From the NCBI RefSeq assembly GCF_003097355.1, contig NZ_PYUI01000004.1:124001-188000 (forward strand): a stretch of DNA of 64,000 nucleotides. The letters are read 5' to 3'. This DNA is from Arthrobacter sp. H-02-3. GTDB taxonomy: Bacteria; Actinomycetota; Actinomycetes; Actinomycetales; Micrococcaceae. A program made the position numbers and the translations under genes. A model generated the notes under the pieces. That model did not search any database, was not told where the DNA came from, and was given only the letters and a program-made list of their open reading frames with translations. Shown here piece after piece: positions 50,653 to 58,877 of this stretch. The stretch's first letter is position 1; every line of letters begins with the position of its first letter.

Positions 50653-50852
50653 GCCCGGACTGGACATGTCCCGCGGAGCGCAGAGAACCCGCAGGACATG
50701 CTCCGTGGTGTAGGCCAAGGATGGACATGCTGGTGTTATGTCCATTTTCCGGGCCCGGACTGGACATGTCCCGCGGAGCGCTGAGAACCCGCAGGACATG
50801 CTCCGTGGTGTAGGCCAAGGATGGGCATGCTGGTGTTTTGTCCATTTCTCGG
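50653..50852. repeat. 100-bp direct duplication inside the array
   Basis: 50653-50752 is repeated at 50753-50852, about 95 percent identical (differences at 50682, 50725, 50738, 50748 and 50749, and near the end). Each copy has two decamers 32 bp apart and a hairpin module (50722-50744; the second copy at 50822-50844 has a decayed arm). Confidence 0.95.
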
Positions 50853-50942
50853 GGCCAGGGCTGGGCATGTCCCGTGGCGGCCAGCGAGCAGGGGCGATCC
50901 CGGACCTCAATCCAGCGCCGGACCTCACTCCACCCCGAGCCC

Positions 50943-51629
50943 TCACTCCTGGCTTCGGAGCTCAGGGTCCTTCTGCAGCCCGGTGAGCCCGTTCCAGGCC
51001 AGGTTTACCAGGTGCGCGGCGACTTCGCGTTTGTCCGGCGTGCGGCTGTCCTGCCACCACTGTCCGGTCATCGCGACCATTCCCACGAGCATCTGCGCAT
51101 ACATGGCCCCGTCCGCCGGGCTGAAACCGCGGCGGGCGAGTTCGTCCTCGAGGATGTGCTCCACGCGGGCCGTCACATGCGATAGCAGCGTGGAGAAGGC
51201 GCCCTCCGGCTGGGACGGCGGGGCGTCGCGCATGAGGATCCGGAAGCCGTCCGTCCGGTCCTCGATGTAGGTCAGCAGGGCCAGGGCCGCCCGCTCCACG
51301 AGGACGCGCGGCTTGGCGTCCTCGGACAGGGCATCGTTGACCGAGGTCAGCAGGATGTGGAACTCGCAGTCCACCACCTGGGTGTAGAGGCCTTCCTTGG
51401 AGCCGAAGTGCTCGTAGATCACCGGCTTGGAGACGCCCGCGGTGGCTGCGATTTCCTCGATGGTGGTGCCGTCCAGGCCGCGGAGTGCGAAAAGGCCCCG
51501 GCCGATGCCGATCAGCTGCGTGCGGCGCTGCGGGCCCGTCATACGGGGGCGGGGAACGTAGCCGGGCGCGCGGACAGGCCTGCCGCTACCGCCGTCCGCC
51601 CCGCCGGATGGGCCTGCACTCTTGCTCAC
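50943..51629 (-). CDS. TetR family transcriptional regulator
   Basis: 228 residues from the GTG at 51629. The N-terminal helix-turn-helix is RTQLIGIGRGLFALRGLDGTTIEEIAATAGVSKPVIYEHFGS, followed by KEGLYTQVVDCEFHILL and a C-terminal domain (ALLTYIEDRTDGFRILMRD) typical of actinobacterial TetR proteins of unknown ligand. The open frame extends to 51740, but the extension overlaps the tRNA promoter region and is not TetR-like. It reads toward the repeat array, which lies at its 3' end. A target is not evident. Confidence 0.9.
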   Translation of the reverse strand: MSKSAGPSGGADGGSGRPVRAPGYVPRPRMTGPQRRTQLIGIGRGLFALRGLDGTTIEEIAATAGVSKPVIYEHFGSKEGLYTQVVDCEFHILLTSVNDALSEDAKPRVLVERAALALLTYIEDRTDGFRILMRDAPPSQPEGAFSTLLSHVTARVEHILEDELARRGFSPADGAMYAQMLVGMVAMTGQWWQDSRTPDKREVAAHLVNLAWNGLTGLQKDPELRSQE

Positions 51630-51759
51630 AGCACCATCATGCCCTACCGCGAGCCCGTACCAGCCCGCAGGACCGCCCGTGCTTCGGACCCTGAGTCGCA
51701 CGAGCATCAACCTTCGTGGCAGAATTGGTTCTCGTGCCACAGGTCAAGCCCGGGCACGG

Positions 51760-51831
51760 TCCGCTCTGGTGTAATGGCAGCACCCCGGCCTTTGGAGCCG
51801 TGGAGTATAGGTTCGAGTCCTATGGGCGGAA
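51760..51831 (+). tRNA. tRNA-Gln(TTG)
   Basis: Cloverleaf read by eye: acceptor TCCGCTC (51760-51766) pairs with GGGCGGA (51824-51830, one G-U), anticodon loop CTTTGGA at 51790-51796 with anticodon TTG (51792-51794), T loop GGTTCGAGTCC, discriminator A at 51831. CCA is not encoded. It lies 42 bp before glmU. Confidence 0.93.
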
Positions 51832-51873
51832 CTGGCGAGACACACTGCGCAACCAAGCAAGGAGAGCCAACAC

Positions 51874-53388
51874 GTGAGCCCCGAGAACACTGGCCCAGCC
51901 GCCGTGATCGTCCTAGCTGCAGGGGCCGGTACCCGGATGAAATCCCGTACGCCGAAGATCCTCCATGAGATCGGCGGCCGCTCGCTGGTGGGCCACGCCC
52001 TCAACGCCGCCCGCAGTGTCCACCCGCGCGACTTGGCCCTCGTGGTCCGTCATGAACGCGACCTCGTGGCCGCCCACGTCGCAGCCCTCGACCCGGACGC
52101 CCTGATCGTGGACCAGGACGACGTCCCGGGCACAGGCCGTGCGGTCGAAGCTGCGCTGGAAGCCCTCGATGCCCTTCACCCCCAGGGACCGCTCAGCGGA
52201 ACCGTGGTTGTGACCTACGGCGATGTCCCGTTGCTCACCGGCGGCTTGCTCGCAGAACTCGTCGCCACCCACGAATCCGAGGGCAATGCCGTCACGGTCC
52301 TCACGGCCGTCCTCGATGACGCCACCGGCTACGGACGGATCCTCCGGGCAACGGACGGAACCGTCACTGGCATCCGCGAGCACAAGGACGCCACCGAGGC
52401 CGAACGCGGAATCCGCGAAATCAACTCCGGCATCTACGCCTTTGACGCCGCCGTGCTGCGCGACGCGCTGGTCCACGTCACTACCGACAACGCCCAGGGC
52501 GAGAAGTACCTCACCGACGTCCTGGCCCTGGCCCGCGCCGCAGGCGGCCGCGTCGCCGCCGTCGTCACCGAAGACCGCTGGCAGGTCGAAGGCGCCAACG
52601 ACCGCGTCCAGCTCTCCGCCCTCGGCGCCGAACACAACCGCCGCACCGTCGAGGCTTGGATGCGCGCCGGCGTGACGGTCGTCGATCCCGCCACCACCTG
52701 GATCGACTCCACCGTGACGCTCGACGAGGACGTCCGCCTCCTGCCCAACACCCAGCTGCACGGTGCCACCACGGTGGCGCGCGACGCCGTCGTCGGCCCC
52801 GACACCACCCTCACCGATGTCATGGTGGGGGAGGGCGCCACGGTGATCCGCACCCACGGCTCCGGCTCCACGATCGGTGCACGCGCCAGCGTCGGCCCCT
52901 TCACCTACCTGCGCCCCGGCACCGTCTTGGGCGAAACCGGCAAGATCGGCGCGTTCTATGAGACCAAGAACGTCACGATCGGCCGCGGCTCGAAGCTGTC
53001 GCACCTCGGCTACGCCGGAGACGCGGAAATCGGCGAGGACACCAACATCGGCTGCGGCAACATCACCGCCAACTACGACGGCGAGAAGAAGCACCGCACG
53101 GTGATCGGCTCCGGCGTCCGGACCGGCTCCAACACGGTCTTCGTCGCTCCGGTCCGGGTGGGCGACGGCGCCTACAGCGGCGCTGGCGCGATCATCCGCC
53201 AGGACGTCCCGGCCGGCGCCCTTGCCCTCTCCATCGCCAGGCAGCGGAACTCGGACGGCTGGGTTGCGGCCAACCGCCCCGGGTCCGTTTCCGCCGCCCT
53301 GGCCCAGTCCGCCGCCGCGGTCGAAACAGCCGCTGCGGGCGCCGCCCCAACTTCCTCCACTACTCCGGCACCGACAGAAGAGGGCTAG
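51874..53388 (+). CDS. glmU: Bifunctional UDP-N-acetylglucosamine diphosphorylase/glucosamine-1-phosphate acetyltransferase
   Basis: 504 residues. The N-terminal uridyltransferase has VLAAGAGTRMKSRTPKILHEIGG; the C-terminal half is a left-handed beta helix with GRGSKLSHLGYAGDAEIG and GCGNITANYDG, the acetyltransferase site. It makes UDP-GlcNAc for peptidoglycan and other glycans. AAGGAGAG 8 bp before the GTG start is a strong ribosome binding site. A Ala/Pro/Thr-rich tail of 40 residues follows the helix. prs starts 5 bp downstream. Confidence 0.96.
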   Translation: MSPENTGPAAVIVLAAGAGTRMKSRTPKILHEIGGRSLVGHALNAARSVHPRDLALVVRHERDLVAAHVAALDPDALIVDQDDVPGTGRAVEAALEALDALHPQGPLSGTVVVTYGDVPLLTGGLLAELVATHESEGNAVTVLTAVLDDATGYGRILRATDGTVTGIREHKDATEAERGIREINSGIYAFDAAVLRDALVHVTTDNAQGEKYLTDVLALARAAGGRVAAVVTEDRWQVEGANDRVQLSALGAEHNRRTVEAWMRAGVTVVDPATTWIDSTVTLDEDVRLLPNTQLHGATTVARDAVVGPDTTLTDVMVGEGATVIRTHGSGSTIGARASVGPFTYLRPGTVLGETGKIGAFYETKNVTIGRGSKLSHLGYAGDAEIGEDTNIGCGNITANYDGEKKHRTVIGSGVRTGSNTVFVAPVRVGDGAYSGAGAIIRQDVPAGALALSIARQRNSDGWVAANRPGSVSAALAQSAAAVETAAAGAAPTSSTTPAPTEEG

Positions 53389-53393
53389 CAATC

Positions 53394-54374
53394 ATGAGCG
53401 AAATTACGGCACACGGCGAAAAGAAGCTGGTGCTGGCCGCGGGGCGCGCGCACCCTGAGCTGGCGAAAGAGATCGCTAAGGAGCTGGGCACCGAGCTGCT
53501 GCCGCTGGACGCCTACGACTTCGCCAACGGCGAGATCTATGTGCGCGCCGGCGAAAGCGTCCGCGGCACCGACGCCTTCGTGATCCAGGCCCACCCCGCC
53601 CCGCTGAACAACTGGCTCATGGAACAGCTGATCATGATCGATTCGCTCAAGCGGGCGTCCGCCAAGCGCATCACGGTCGTGTCCCCGTTCTACCCCTACG
53701 CCCGGCAGGACAAGAAGGGCCGCGGCCGCGAGCCCATCTCGGCGCGCCTCGTTGCCGATCTGTACAAGACCGCCGGCGCCGACCGCATCATGAGCGTGGA
53801 CCTGCACACCTCGCAGATCCAGGGCTTCTTCGACGGCCCCGTGGACCACCTCATGGCCATTCCGCTCCTGGCCGACTACATCCGCACCCGCGTCGGCTCG
53901 GACAAGGTTACGGTCGTCTCCCCGGACACCGGCCGCGTCCGCGTTGCCGAGCAGTGGGCCGAGCGCCTCGGCGGCGCGCCGCTGGCCTTCGTGCACAAGA
54001 GCCGCGACCTCACCGTGCCCAACCAGGCCGTCTCCAAGACCGTCGTGGGCCAGATCGAAGGCCGCACCTGCGTCCTCATCGATGACATGATCGACACCGG
54101 CGGAACCATCTCCGGCGCCGTCCAGGTGCTCAAGAACGCCGGCGCCAAGGATGTCATCATCGCCGCGACCCACGCCGTGTTCTCCGACCCGGCAGCCCGC
54201 CGGCTGTCCGAGTCCGGCGCCCGCGAGGTGGTGGTCACCAACACGCTGCCGATCACCGCGGACAAGCGCTTCCCGCAGTTGACAGTGCTGTCGATCGCGC
54301 CGCTGATCGCGCGCGCCATCCGTGAAGTGTTCGACGACGGCTCCGTCACCAGCCTGTTCGACGGACAGGCCTAA
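53394..54374 (+). CDS. prs: Ribose-phosphate pyrophosphokinase
   Basis: 326 residues. It makes PRPP from ribose-5-phosphate and ATP for nucleotide, His and Trp synthesis. The PRPP motif CVLIDDMIDTGGTISGAV, the regulatory loop SVDLHTSQIQGFFD and the ATP region FYPYARQDKKGRGREPISARL are intact. It lies 5 bp after glmU, as in most actinobacteria, so it is cotranscribed. A terminator hairpin is 15 bp downstream. Confidence 0.97.
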   Translation: MSEITAHGEKKLVLAAGRAHPELAKEIAKELGTELLPLDAYDFANGEIYVRAGESVRGTDAFVIQAHPAPLNNWLMEQLIMIDSLKRASAKRITVVSPFYPYARQDKKGRGREPISARLVADLYKTAGADRIMSVDLHTSQIQGFFDGPVDHLMAIPLLADYIRTRVGSDKVTVVSPDTGRVRVAEQWAERLGGAPLAFVHKSRDLTVPNQAVSKTVVGQIEGRTCVLIDDMIDTGGTISGAVQVLKNAGAKDVIIAATHAVFSDPAARRLSESGAREVVVTNTLPITADKRFPQLTVLSIAPLIARAIREVFDDGSVTSLFDGQA

Positions 54375-54388
54375 GCCGGCCGGCGGCG

Positions 54389-54411
54389 GGCCCGGTTTCA
54401 GAAACCGGGCC
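54389..54411 (+). terminator. Hairpin after prs
   Basis: Perfect 10-bp stem GGCCCGGTTT/AAACCGGGCC (54389-54398 with 54402-54411), 3-nt loop, no T-run. Confidence 0.6.
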
Positions 54412-54628
54412 AGCCGCTGGTAGCCTTGTACCGAAACCTTGGCGAGGGAGAGCGCCGGTCAACCGTATACACGGAGAGCCGGAGTGCTGGTCTCCGTTAT
54501 CGACTGGGTCTGAATCTCCTTCTGAAGGTCAGCTGCACGGCAGCCCGGCGTTGAAGGTCGCAAACAGACCTCCGCCCTTGCTGAACACCGTTTAGTCCCA
54601 CAGCTTGAAATCCCACGAGGAGATATCC
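54412..54628 (+). promoter_or_regulatory. Probable structured leader upstream of rplY
   Basis: A 217-bp stretch between the prs hairpin and rplY, without a gene. It contains ACGGAGA (54471-54477) paired with TCTCCGT (54491-54497) and other local stems (for example GGAGATTC-like pairing near 54510-54525). The ribosome binding site AGGAGA is at 54618-54623. The length and structure suggest a leader RNA, perhaps for autogenous control of L25, but no known motif was recognised. Confidence 0.4.
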
Positions 54629-55225
54629 ATGTCTGAGCAGAAGCTCGCAGCAGAAGTACGCACCGAATTCGGCAAGGGCTTCGCCCGCCGCGCCCGCATG
54701 GCCAACCTGATCCCGGCCGTCATCTACGGCCACGGCGCCGAGCCGATCCACATCACCCTGCCGGCGAAGGCCACCACCCTGGCCGTCCGCAAGGCTAACG
54801 CCCTGCTGACCCTGGACATCGACGGCGAGCAGCACCTGGCCCTGGTCAAGGACATCCAGCGCAACCCGATCAAGCAGATCATCGAGCACCTCGACCTGCT
54901 GACCGTCCGCACCGGCGAGAAGGTCACCGTCGACGTCCCCGTCCACCTGACCGGCGAACTGGCTCCGGGCAACGTGTACAACCAGGAAATGACCACCGTC
55001 TCCCTCGAGGCCGAGGCAACCCACCTGCCGACCGCCATCGAGGTCAGCATTGAGGGCCGCAGCGCCGGCGAGCACATCCACGCTTCCGACCTCGTTCTGC
55101 CGAAGGGCTCCGTCCTGCTGGCCGACGTCGAGGCTCTCGTCGTTCACATCTCCGAGGCCACCGAGGTCTCCGAAGAAGAGGCTTCGGCCGACACCACCGA
55201 AGGATCCTCGGTCGCCGCCGAGTAA
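54629..55225 (+). CDS. rplY: 50S ribosomal protein L25/general stress protein Ctc
   Basis: 198 residues, the long TL5/CTC form. The N-terminal 5S-rRNA-binding domain is EVRTEFGKGFARRARMANLIPAVIYGHG, with FKTDIQRNPIKQIIEHLDLL-like motifs (here LVKDIQRNPIKQIIEHLDLL), and a C-terminal beta domain GRSAGEHIHASDLVLPKG. The C-terminus is acidic and Ser/Thr-rich. The start ATG 54629 is set by AGGAGA; an upstream ATG at 54605 would be weaker. pth is downstream after a terminator. Confidence 0.95.
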   Translation: MSEQKLAAEVRTEFGKGFARRARMANLIPAVIYGHGAEPIHITLPAKATTLAVRKANALLTLDIDGEQHLALVKDIQRNPIKQIIEHLDLLTVRTGEKVTVDVPVHLTGELAPGNVYNQEMTTVSLEAEATHLPTAIEVSIEGRSAGEHIHASDLVLPKGSVLLADVEALVVHISEATEVSEEEASADTTEGSSVAAE

Positions 55226-55241
55226 TTCCGGCGATTTCACC

Positions 55242-55272
55242 GGCGGCCGGGTCCCTCAGGGGCCCGGCCGCC
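55242..55272 (+). terminator. rplY terminator
   Basis: 14-bp stem with one G-U pair (55242-55255 with 55259-55272), 3-nt TCA loop, then GTCGTCTC. Confidence 0.8.
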
Positions 55273-55347
55273 GTCGTCTCTGAACCCGTCGTATTCCGCG
55301 CCGGAGCCGGCACTCCCGCCTGACCTGGCCCACCGAAGGACTGATCC

Positions 55348-55935
55348 ATGACCGACACCTGGCTGATTGTAGGCCTTGGCAACCCCGGACCCGAGTACAG
55401 CCACAACCGCCACAACGTCGGCCAGATGGTCCTGGACGAACTCGCCTCGCGCGCCGGCGGCGGCTTCAAGTCCCACAAGGCCCGTGCCCAGGTCCTCGAA
55501 GGGCGCCTTGGCATTGGCGGCCCCCGGATCGTGCTGGCCAAGCCGCTGTCATATATGAACGTCTCCGGCGGCCCGGTCTCGGCCCTGGCACAGTTCTACG
55601 GGATCGACCCCGCCCACGTCATTGCCGTCCACGATGAGATCGATATTCCCTTCGATACCGTGAAGCTGAAGCTCGGCGGCGGCGAAGGCGGCCACAACGG
55701 ACTGCGGGACATCTCGAAGGCCCTGGCCACCAAGGACTACCTGCGCGTGCGGGTGGGCGTCGGGCGTCCGCCGGGCCGGATGGACACCGCGGACTTCGTC
55801 CTGCGTGACTTTTCCGCGCCGGAGAAGAAGGACCTGCCCTTCCTCATCGATACCGCGGCCGACGCCGTCGAAGTCCTGGTCAAGGACGGCCTGCCCGCCG
55901 CCCAGCAAAAATTCCACCCGGCCAAGGCCCCATAA
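55348..55935 (+). CDS. pth: Peptidyl-tRNA hydrolase
   Basis: 195 residues. It recycles peptidyl-tRNAs dropped by the ribosome. The motifs WLIVGLGNPGPEYSHNRHNVGQ (catalytic His and Asn), KPLSYMNVSGGPV and GGGEGGHNGLRDI are complete. The ATG is at 55348, with GAAGGA upstream. This gene normally precedes mfd in actinobacteria; here three regulator genes follow instead. Confidence 0.96.
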   Translation: MTDTWLIVGLGNPGPEYSHNRHNVGQMVLDELASRAGGGFKSHKARAQVLEGRLGIGGPRIVLAKPLSYMNVSGGPVSALAQFYGIDPAHVIAVHDEIDIPFDTVKLKLGGGEGGHNGLRDISKALATKDYLRVRVGVGRPPGRMDTADFVLRDFSAPEKKDLPFLIDTAADAVEVLVKDGLPAAQQKFHPAKAP

Positions 55936-56132
55936 ATCAGGCTTAAACACGCACCAGCCCGGCCCCGTATCAGGGGCGGGCGGGCCGCGAGTATCCGAAT
56001 AGTGGGTTTTCTTCCCAAGCTTTCGGCATTCCAGCTATGATCTGTCTACTCTCATGTCGGGGGATAGGGATACGCTACTTCTAAGTGGGCAGTCTGGGGT
56101 TGCTGTCTACAAAGCGGTACGAAGGAAACTAC

Positions 56133-58877
56133 ATGTCGAGGGATTCGCTGGGCTGGGGGAATGTTTCCACTACATTGGCACCCGCCGAAGAAGAACATGC
56201 CGCCGGTCCGGTCGCGAGGCACGGATGGTCCGGTTTGGCGCGGAACGCCGATGCCGAGCGCGTCCGGACGGAACTGCTTGCGCAGGACCGGATGGGCGTT
56301 GTTATCACCGGCGACCGCGGCGTAGGCAAGACCCTCGTCGGCAGGACTGCCCTCGCGGGGTTCGGCCCCGAGGTGTACACCATCCAGCTCCGCAGCACAG
56401 GACCGGGGTCGGCAACGCCGTACGGCTGCCTCGCCTTCACCCTGGCTCGGCTCCCGCAGAGCTCCCTTGGCTCGCCGACTGCCATCCTGCACGGAATTAC
56501 GTCCCTGATCCGCGACGACGCCGCCGGCCGCCAGTGCGTGATCCTGCTGGACAACGCCGGCGCCCTCGATGAACTCAGTACCGGGGTCCTGCTGAACCTG
56601 CTGCAGACCCGCACCGCCCGGCTGATCGCCACGGCCCAGCGCACCACGGACCTTCCGCCTGACTTCTACTGGCTCATCACCTCGGGCCAGCTTGCCGAGG
56701 TCCGGCTCGCCAACCTGACCGAGCTCGAAACGCTGGAGGTCCTGCAGTCAGCCCTGGGCCACCGGGTCTCGACGGCCCTGGCAAGCCAGCTGCACCAACT
56801 GGTCGGCGGCAGCCCCACGCTCCTGCAGGCCGTCGTATCAGAACAGATCGAACGCGGAAACCTTGTCCTGTCCGGATCCGTCTGGACCCTGGTCGATGAG
56901 GTCGTGCTCGACGGCCGGACGGCGCTGGAGGACATTGTCCGGGCCAGATACGCCAGGGAAACACCCGAAGCGCGGGAGGTCATCGACGTCCTCTCCTGCG
57001 CCCGGACGCTGCCCCTGTCACGGCTCGCCCGGATGTACAGCCCCGGTATCATCGCCGACATGGAAGAGGCCGGCCAGATCGTCGTGGACCGCACGGACCG
57101 GCACCTCGTCACCCTGGGCGACCGCTACCTCGGCGACATCGTCCGGAACTGGCTCAGTGTGGAGCGCCGGCTGGAGCTGCGGGACAAAGTCCCCGGACAC
57201 CAGGAACAGGAACTCGACGAACTCACCGTCGAGGACCTGCTCGCCTATGCGGCCTGGACCCACGACTGCCACGCCCAGCTGGCACCCGCGCACGCGCTGG
57301 CGGCCGCCAGCGCCGCCGTCAAGCTCTTTGACCCGAAGTTTGCCCTCAAATGCGCCGGGAGCCTCTCTCCCTCGGACCCTGAATGGGCCGAGGGACAGCT
57401 CCAGAAATCGGCGGCCTACCTCCAGCTCGGCCTGCCCCTTCAGGCCATGTCGGCGCTGGACGATGTCTCGGAGCGGCAGGTCAACGACCTCGAGGCCGAG
57501 ACCTTCGCCGAATTCATTGCGGCGAAAGCCGACTGCATGGCCTGGCTGGAAGACCGCTCCGGCAAGGTCCCCGAACTCCTCCGGCAGGCCCGGGTCCGGC
57601 TACAGGACTTGAGCCTGGACGAGCCAGCCGCCAGCCCCGCCGCACTCTCGCGGGCCGCGCTGCGCCTGGATCTGTGCGAGTTCAACTACTTCTCTTTCAT
57701 CGGGGATTTCGAGCCCATGATGGCCCGCCTCACCGCCGCGGCCACCACCGACGTCCCGGGCGCGGACCCCGTGCACCGGCTCCGCTCGGCCATCATCCTG
57801 ATGGAAGCCTTGTCCATGACGGGCCGGGAACTCGACGCCAAAAAACTCATGCGGGAACTCGGCGGCCAGCTGGGCGAGTGGTCCAACGTGCCGCGCATCC
57901 GCGAAAACTTCGCCTGGCGCTCCTACAACGTCCTGCTCCTGTCCGGCCTGTGGCGCCAGGCCATCGACATGCTCAAGGACGCGAGCGGCCGGGCCGGGCA
58001 CGGACTCCATTCCGGCAGCGCCGCCACCGACCTCGCCGTCGGTCTCGCGTACGTCTATGCCGGCCGCGGCTACATGGCGCTGGACCCGCTGCTGGCCGCA
58101 ATCGCCCAGCTTGAGGTCCGGGCGAGCCTGCAGTCCCTGCGCCAGGCCTACGCCGCAACCGCCTTTGCCTACGCCCAGACCGGCAACTCGGTCCAGGCAA
58201 CCATCTACCTGGACCGCGCCCGCTCGGCTGACGGACCGGCCCGCTTCGCCGTCAGCAGCTCCACGGAGTTCTGCATGGACATGGCCTCGCGGTGGCTCGG
58301 CGACCCGGAGGCCAAGGACCGGCTGGTCCGGTCCGCAGAGGCACATTTCCGGAAAGGCCGCTACACCCTCGCCGGCATCTGCATGCTCGGGGCCACCGTC
58401 AACGGAACCGTCAAGGATTATCTCTACATGGAGGAAATCGCCGGGCTGAGGCAGGGGCCGCTGGCCGAACTGTCCCGTACGGTCGCCGTCGGCAGCCGGA
58501 AGAAGGATGCCGCGATCATGCTCCAAGCCGCCGAGCAGGCCGCGGCCCTGGAGCTGGACGCCGTCCAGGCCAGGTGCGCGGCGCTCGCGTTCGATTTCGC
58601 CAAGGGCGCCGGACTGACCGCCAGCGCCAACACCGCCTACAGCATGCTCGAGAGCCTCTCGGAGTCGGTACCGGCGCTGCCGATCATGCCCCGCAACAAA
58701 GGCCCTCTGCTCACGGAACGGGAGCGGCAGATCGCCACCCTTGCCGGGAACGGGGTTTCGAACAAGGACATCGCCCTAGAAGTGGGCATTTCCGTCAGAA
58801 CAGTGGAGGGCCACCTGTACCAGGTGTTCACGAAGCTCGGCGTTTCTTCGCGAAGTGATCTGCTTGGACTCATCTAG
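56133..58877 (+). CDS. LuxR family regulator with STAND ATPase domain (first of three)
   Basis: 914 residues. Walker A is TGDRGVGKT (about 59-67), Walker B CVILLDNAGALD (about 135-146), then a winged-helix region and a long helical repeat segment like MalT or LAL regulators. The C-terminal LuxR helix-turn-helix is LTERERQIATLAGNGVSNKDIALEVGISVRTVEGHLYQVF, near residues 858-897. Such proteins bind a ligand through ATP-dependent assembly and activate transcription; no ligand can be named. GAAGGA 6 bp before ATG 56133 fixes the start. The last 23 bp overlap the next gene. Confidence 0.88.
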   Translation: MSRDSLGWGNVSTTLAPAEEEHAAGPVARHGWSGLARNADAERVRTELLAQDRMGVVITGDRGVGKTLVGRTALAGFGPEVYTIQLRSTGPGSATPYGCLAFTLARLPQSSLGSPTAILHGITSLIRDDAAGRQCVILLDNAGALDELSTGVLLNLLQTRTARLIATAQRTTDLPPDFYWLITSGQLAEVRLANLTELETLEVLQSALGHRVSTALASQLHQLVGGSPTLLQAVVSEQIERGNLVLSGSVWTLVDEVVLDGRTALEDIVRARYARETPEAREVIDVLSCARTLPLSRLARMYSPGIIADMEEAGQIVVDRTDRHLVTLGDRYLGDIVRNWLSVERRLELRDKVPGHQEQELDELTVEDLLAYAAWTHDCHAQLAPAHALAAASAAVKLFDPKFALKCAGSLSPSDPEWAEGQLQKSAAYLQLGLPLQAMSALDDVSERQVNDLEAETFAEFIAAKADCMAWLEDRSGKVPELLRQARVRLQDLSLDEPAASPAALSRAALRLDLCEFNYFSFIGDFEPMMARLTAAATTDVPGADPVHRLRSAIILMEALSMTGRELDAKKLMRELGGQLGEWSNVPRIRENFAWRSYNVLLLSGLWRQAIDMLKDASGRAGHGLHSGSAATDLAVGLAYVYAGRGYMALDPLLAAIAQLEVRASLQSLRQAYAATAFAYAQTGNSVQATIYLDRARSADGPARFAVSSSTEFCMDMASRWLGDPEAKDRLVRSAEAHFRKGRYTLAGICMLGATVNGTVKDYLYMEEIAGLRQGPLAELSRTVAVGSRKKDAAIMLQAAEQAAALELDAVQARCAALAFDFAKGAGLTASANTAYSMLESLSESVPALPIMPRNKGPLLTERERQIATLAGNGVSNKDIALEVGISVRTVEGHLYQVFTKLGVSSRSDLLGLI

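Larger units (their letters stand above)
49867..50942. repeat. Non-coding CATG near-palindrome array between convergent genes
   Basis: This whole intergenic stretch of 1076 bp is filled from 49883 to 50872 by more than 25 copies of a decamer, GGRCATGYYC. Perfect palindromes GGACATGTCC occur at 49927, 50662 and 50762. Sites alternate at 32 and 29 bp, giving a 61-bp repeat (50045, 50106, 50167 and so on). Clusters: 49883-50287, 50424-50605, 50653-50752 and 50753-50852, then a last site at 50863. Two non-repeat interludes lie at about 50289-50420 and 50606-50652. Open frames through it are by-products of the repeat and are not annotated. Confidence 0.95.

Noticed and set aside
49894-50848. Several open frames of 60-160 codons on both strands through the CATG array (GHVPRCA-like repeated peptides)
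   Set aside because: They arise because the 61-bp repeat shifts frame and lacks stops; none has a ribosome binding site or a known domain, and all six frames look alike.
49883-50872. CRISPR array
   Set aside because: Repeats are near-palindromic and continuous, the between-site sequence is itself conserved, and no cas genes are present.
51629-51740. N-terminal extension of the TetR regulator next to the tRNA
   Set aside because: Not TetR-like and overlaps the tRNA upstream region.
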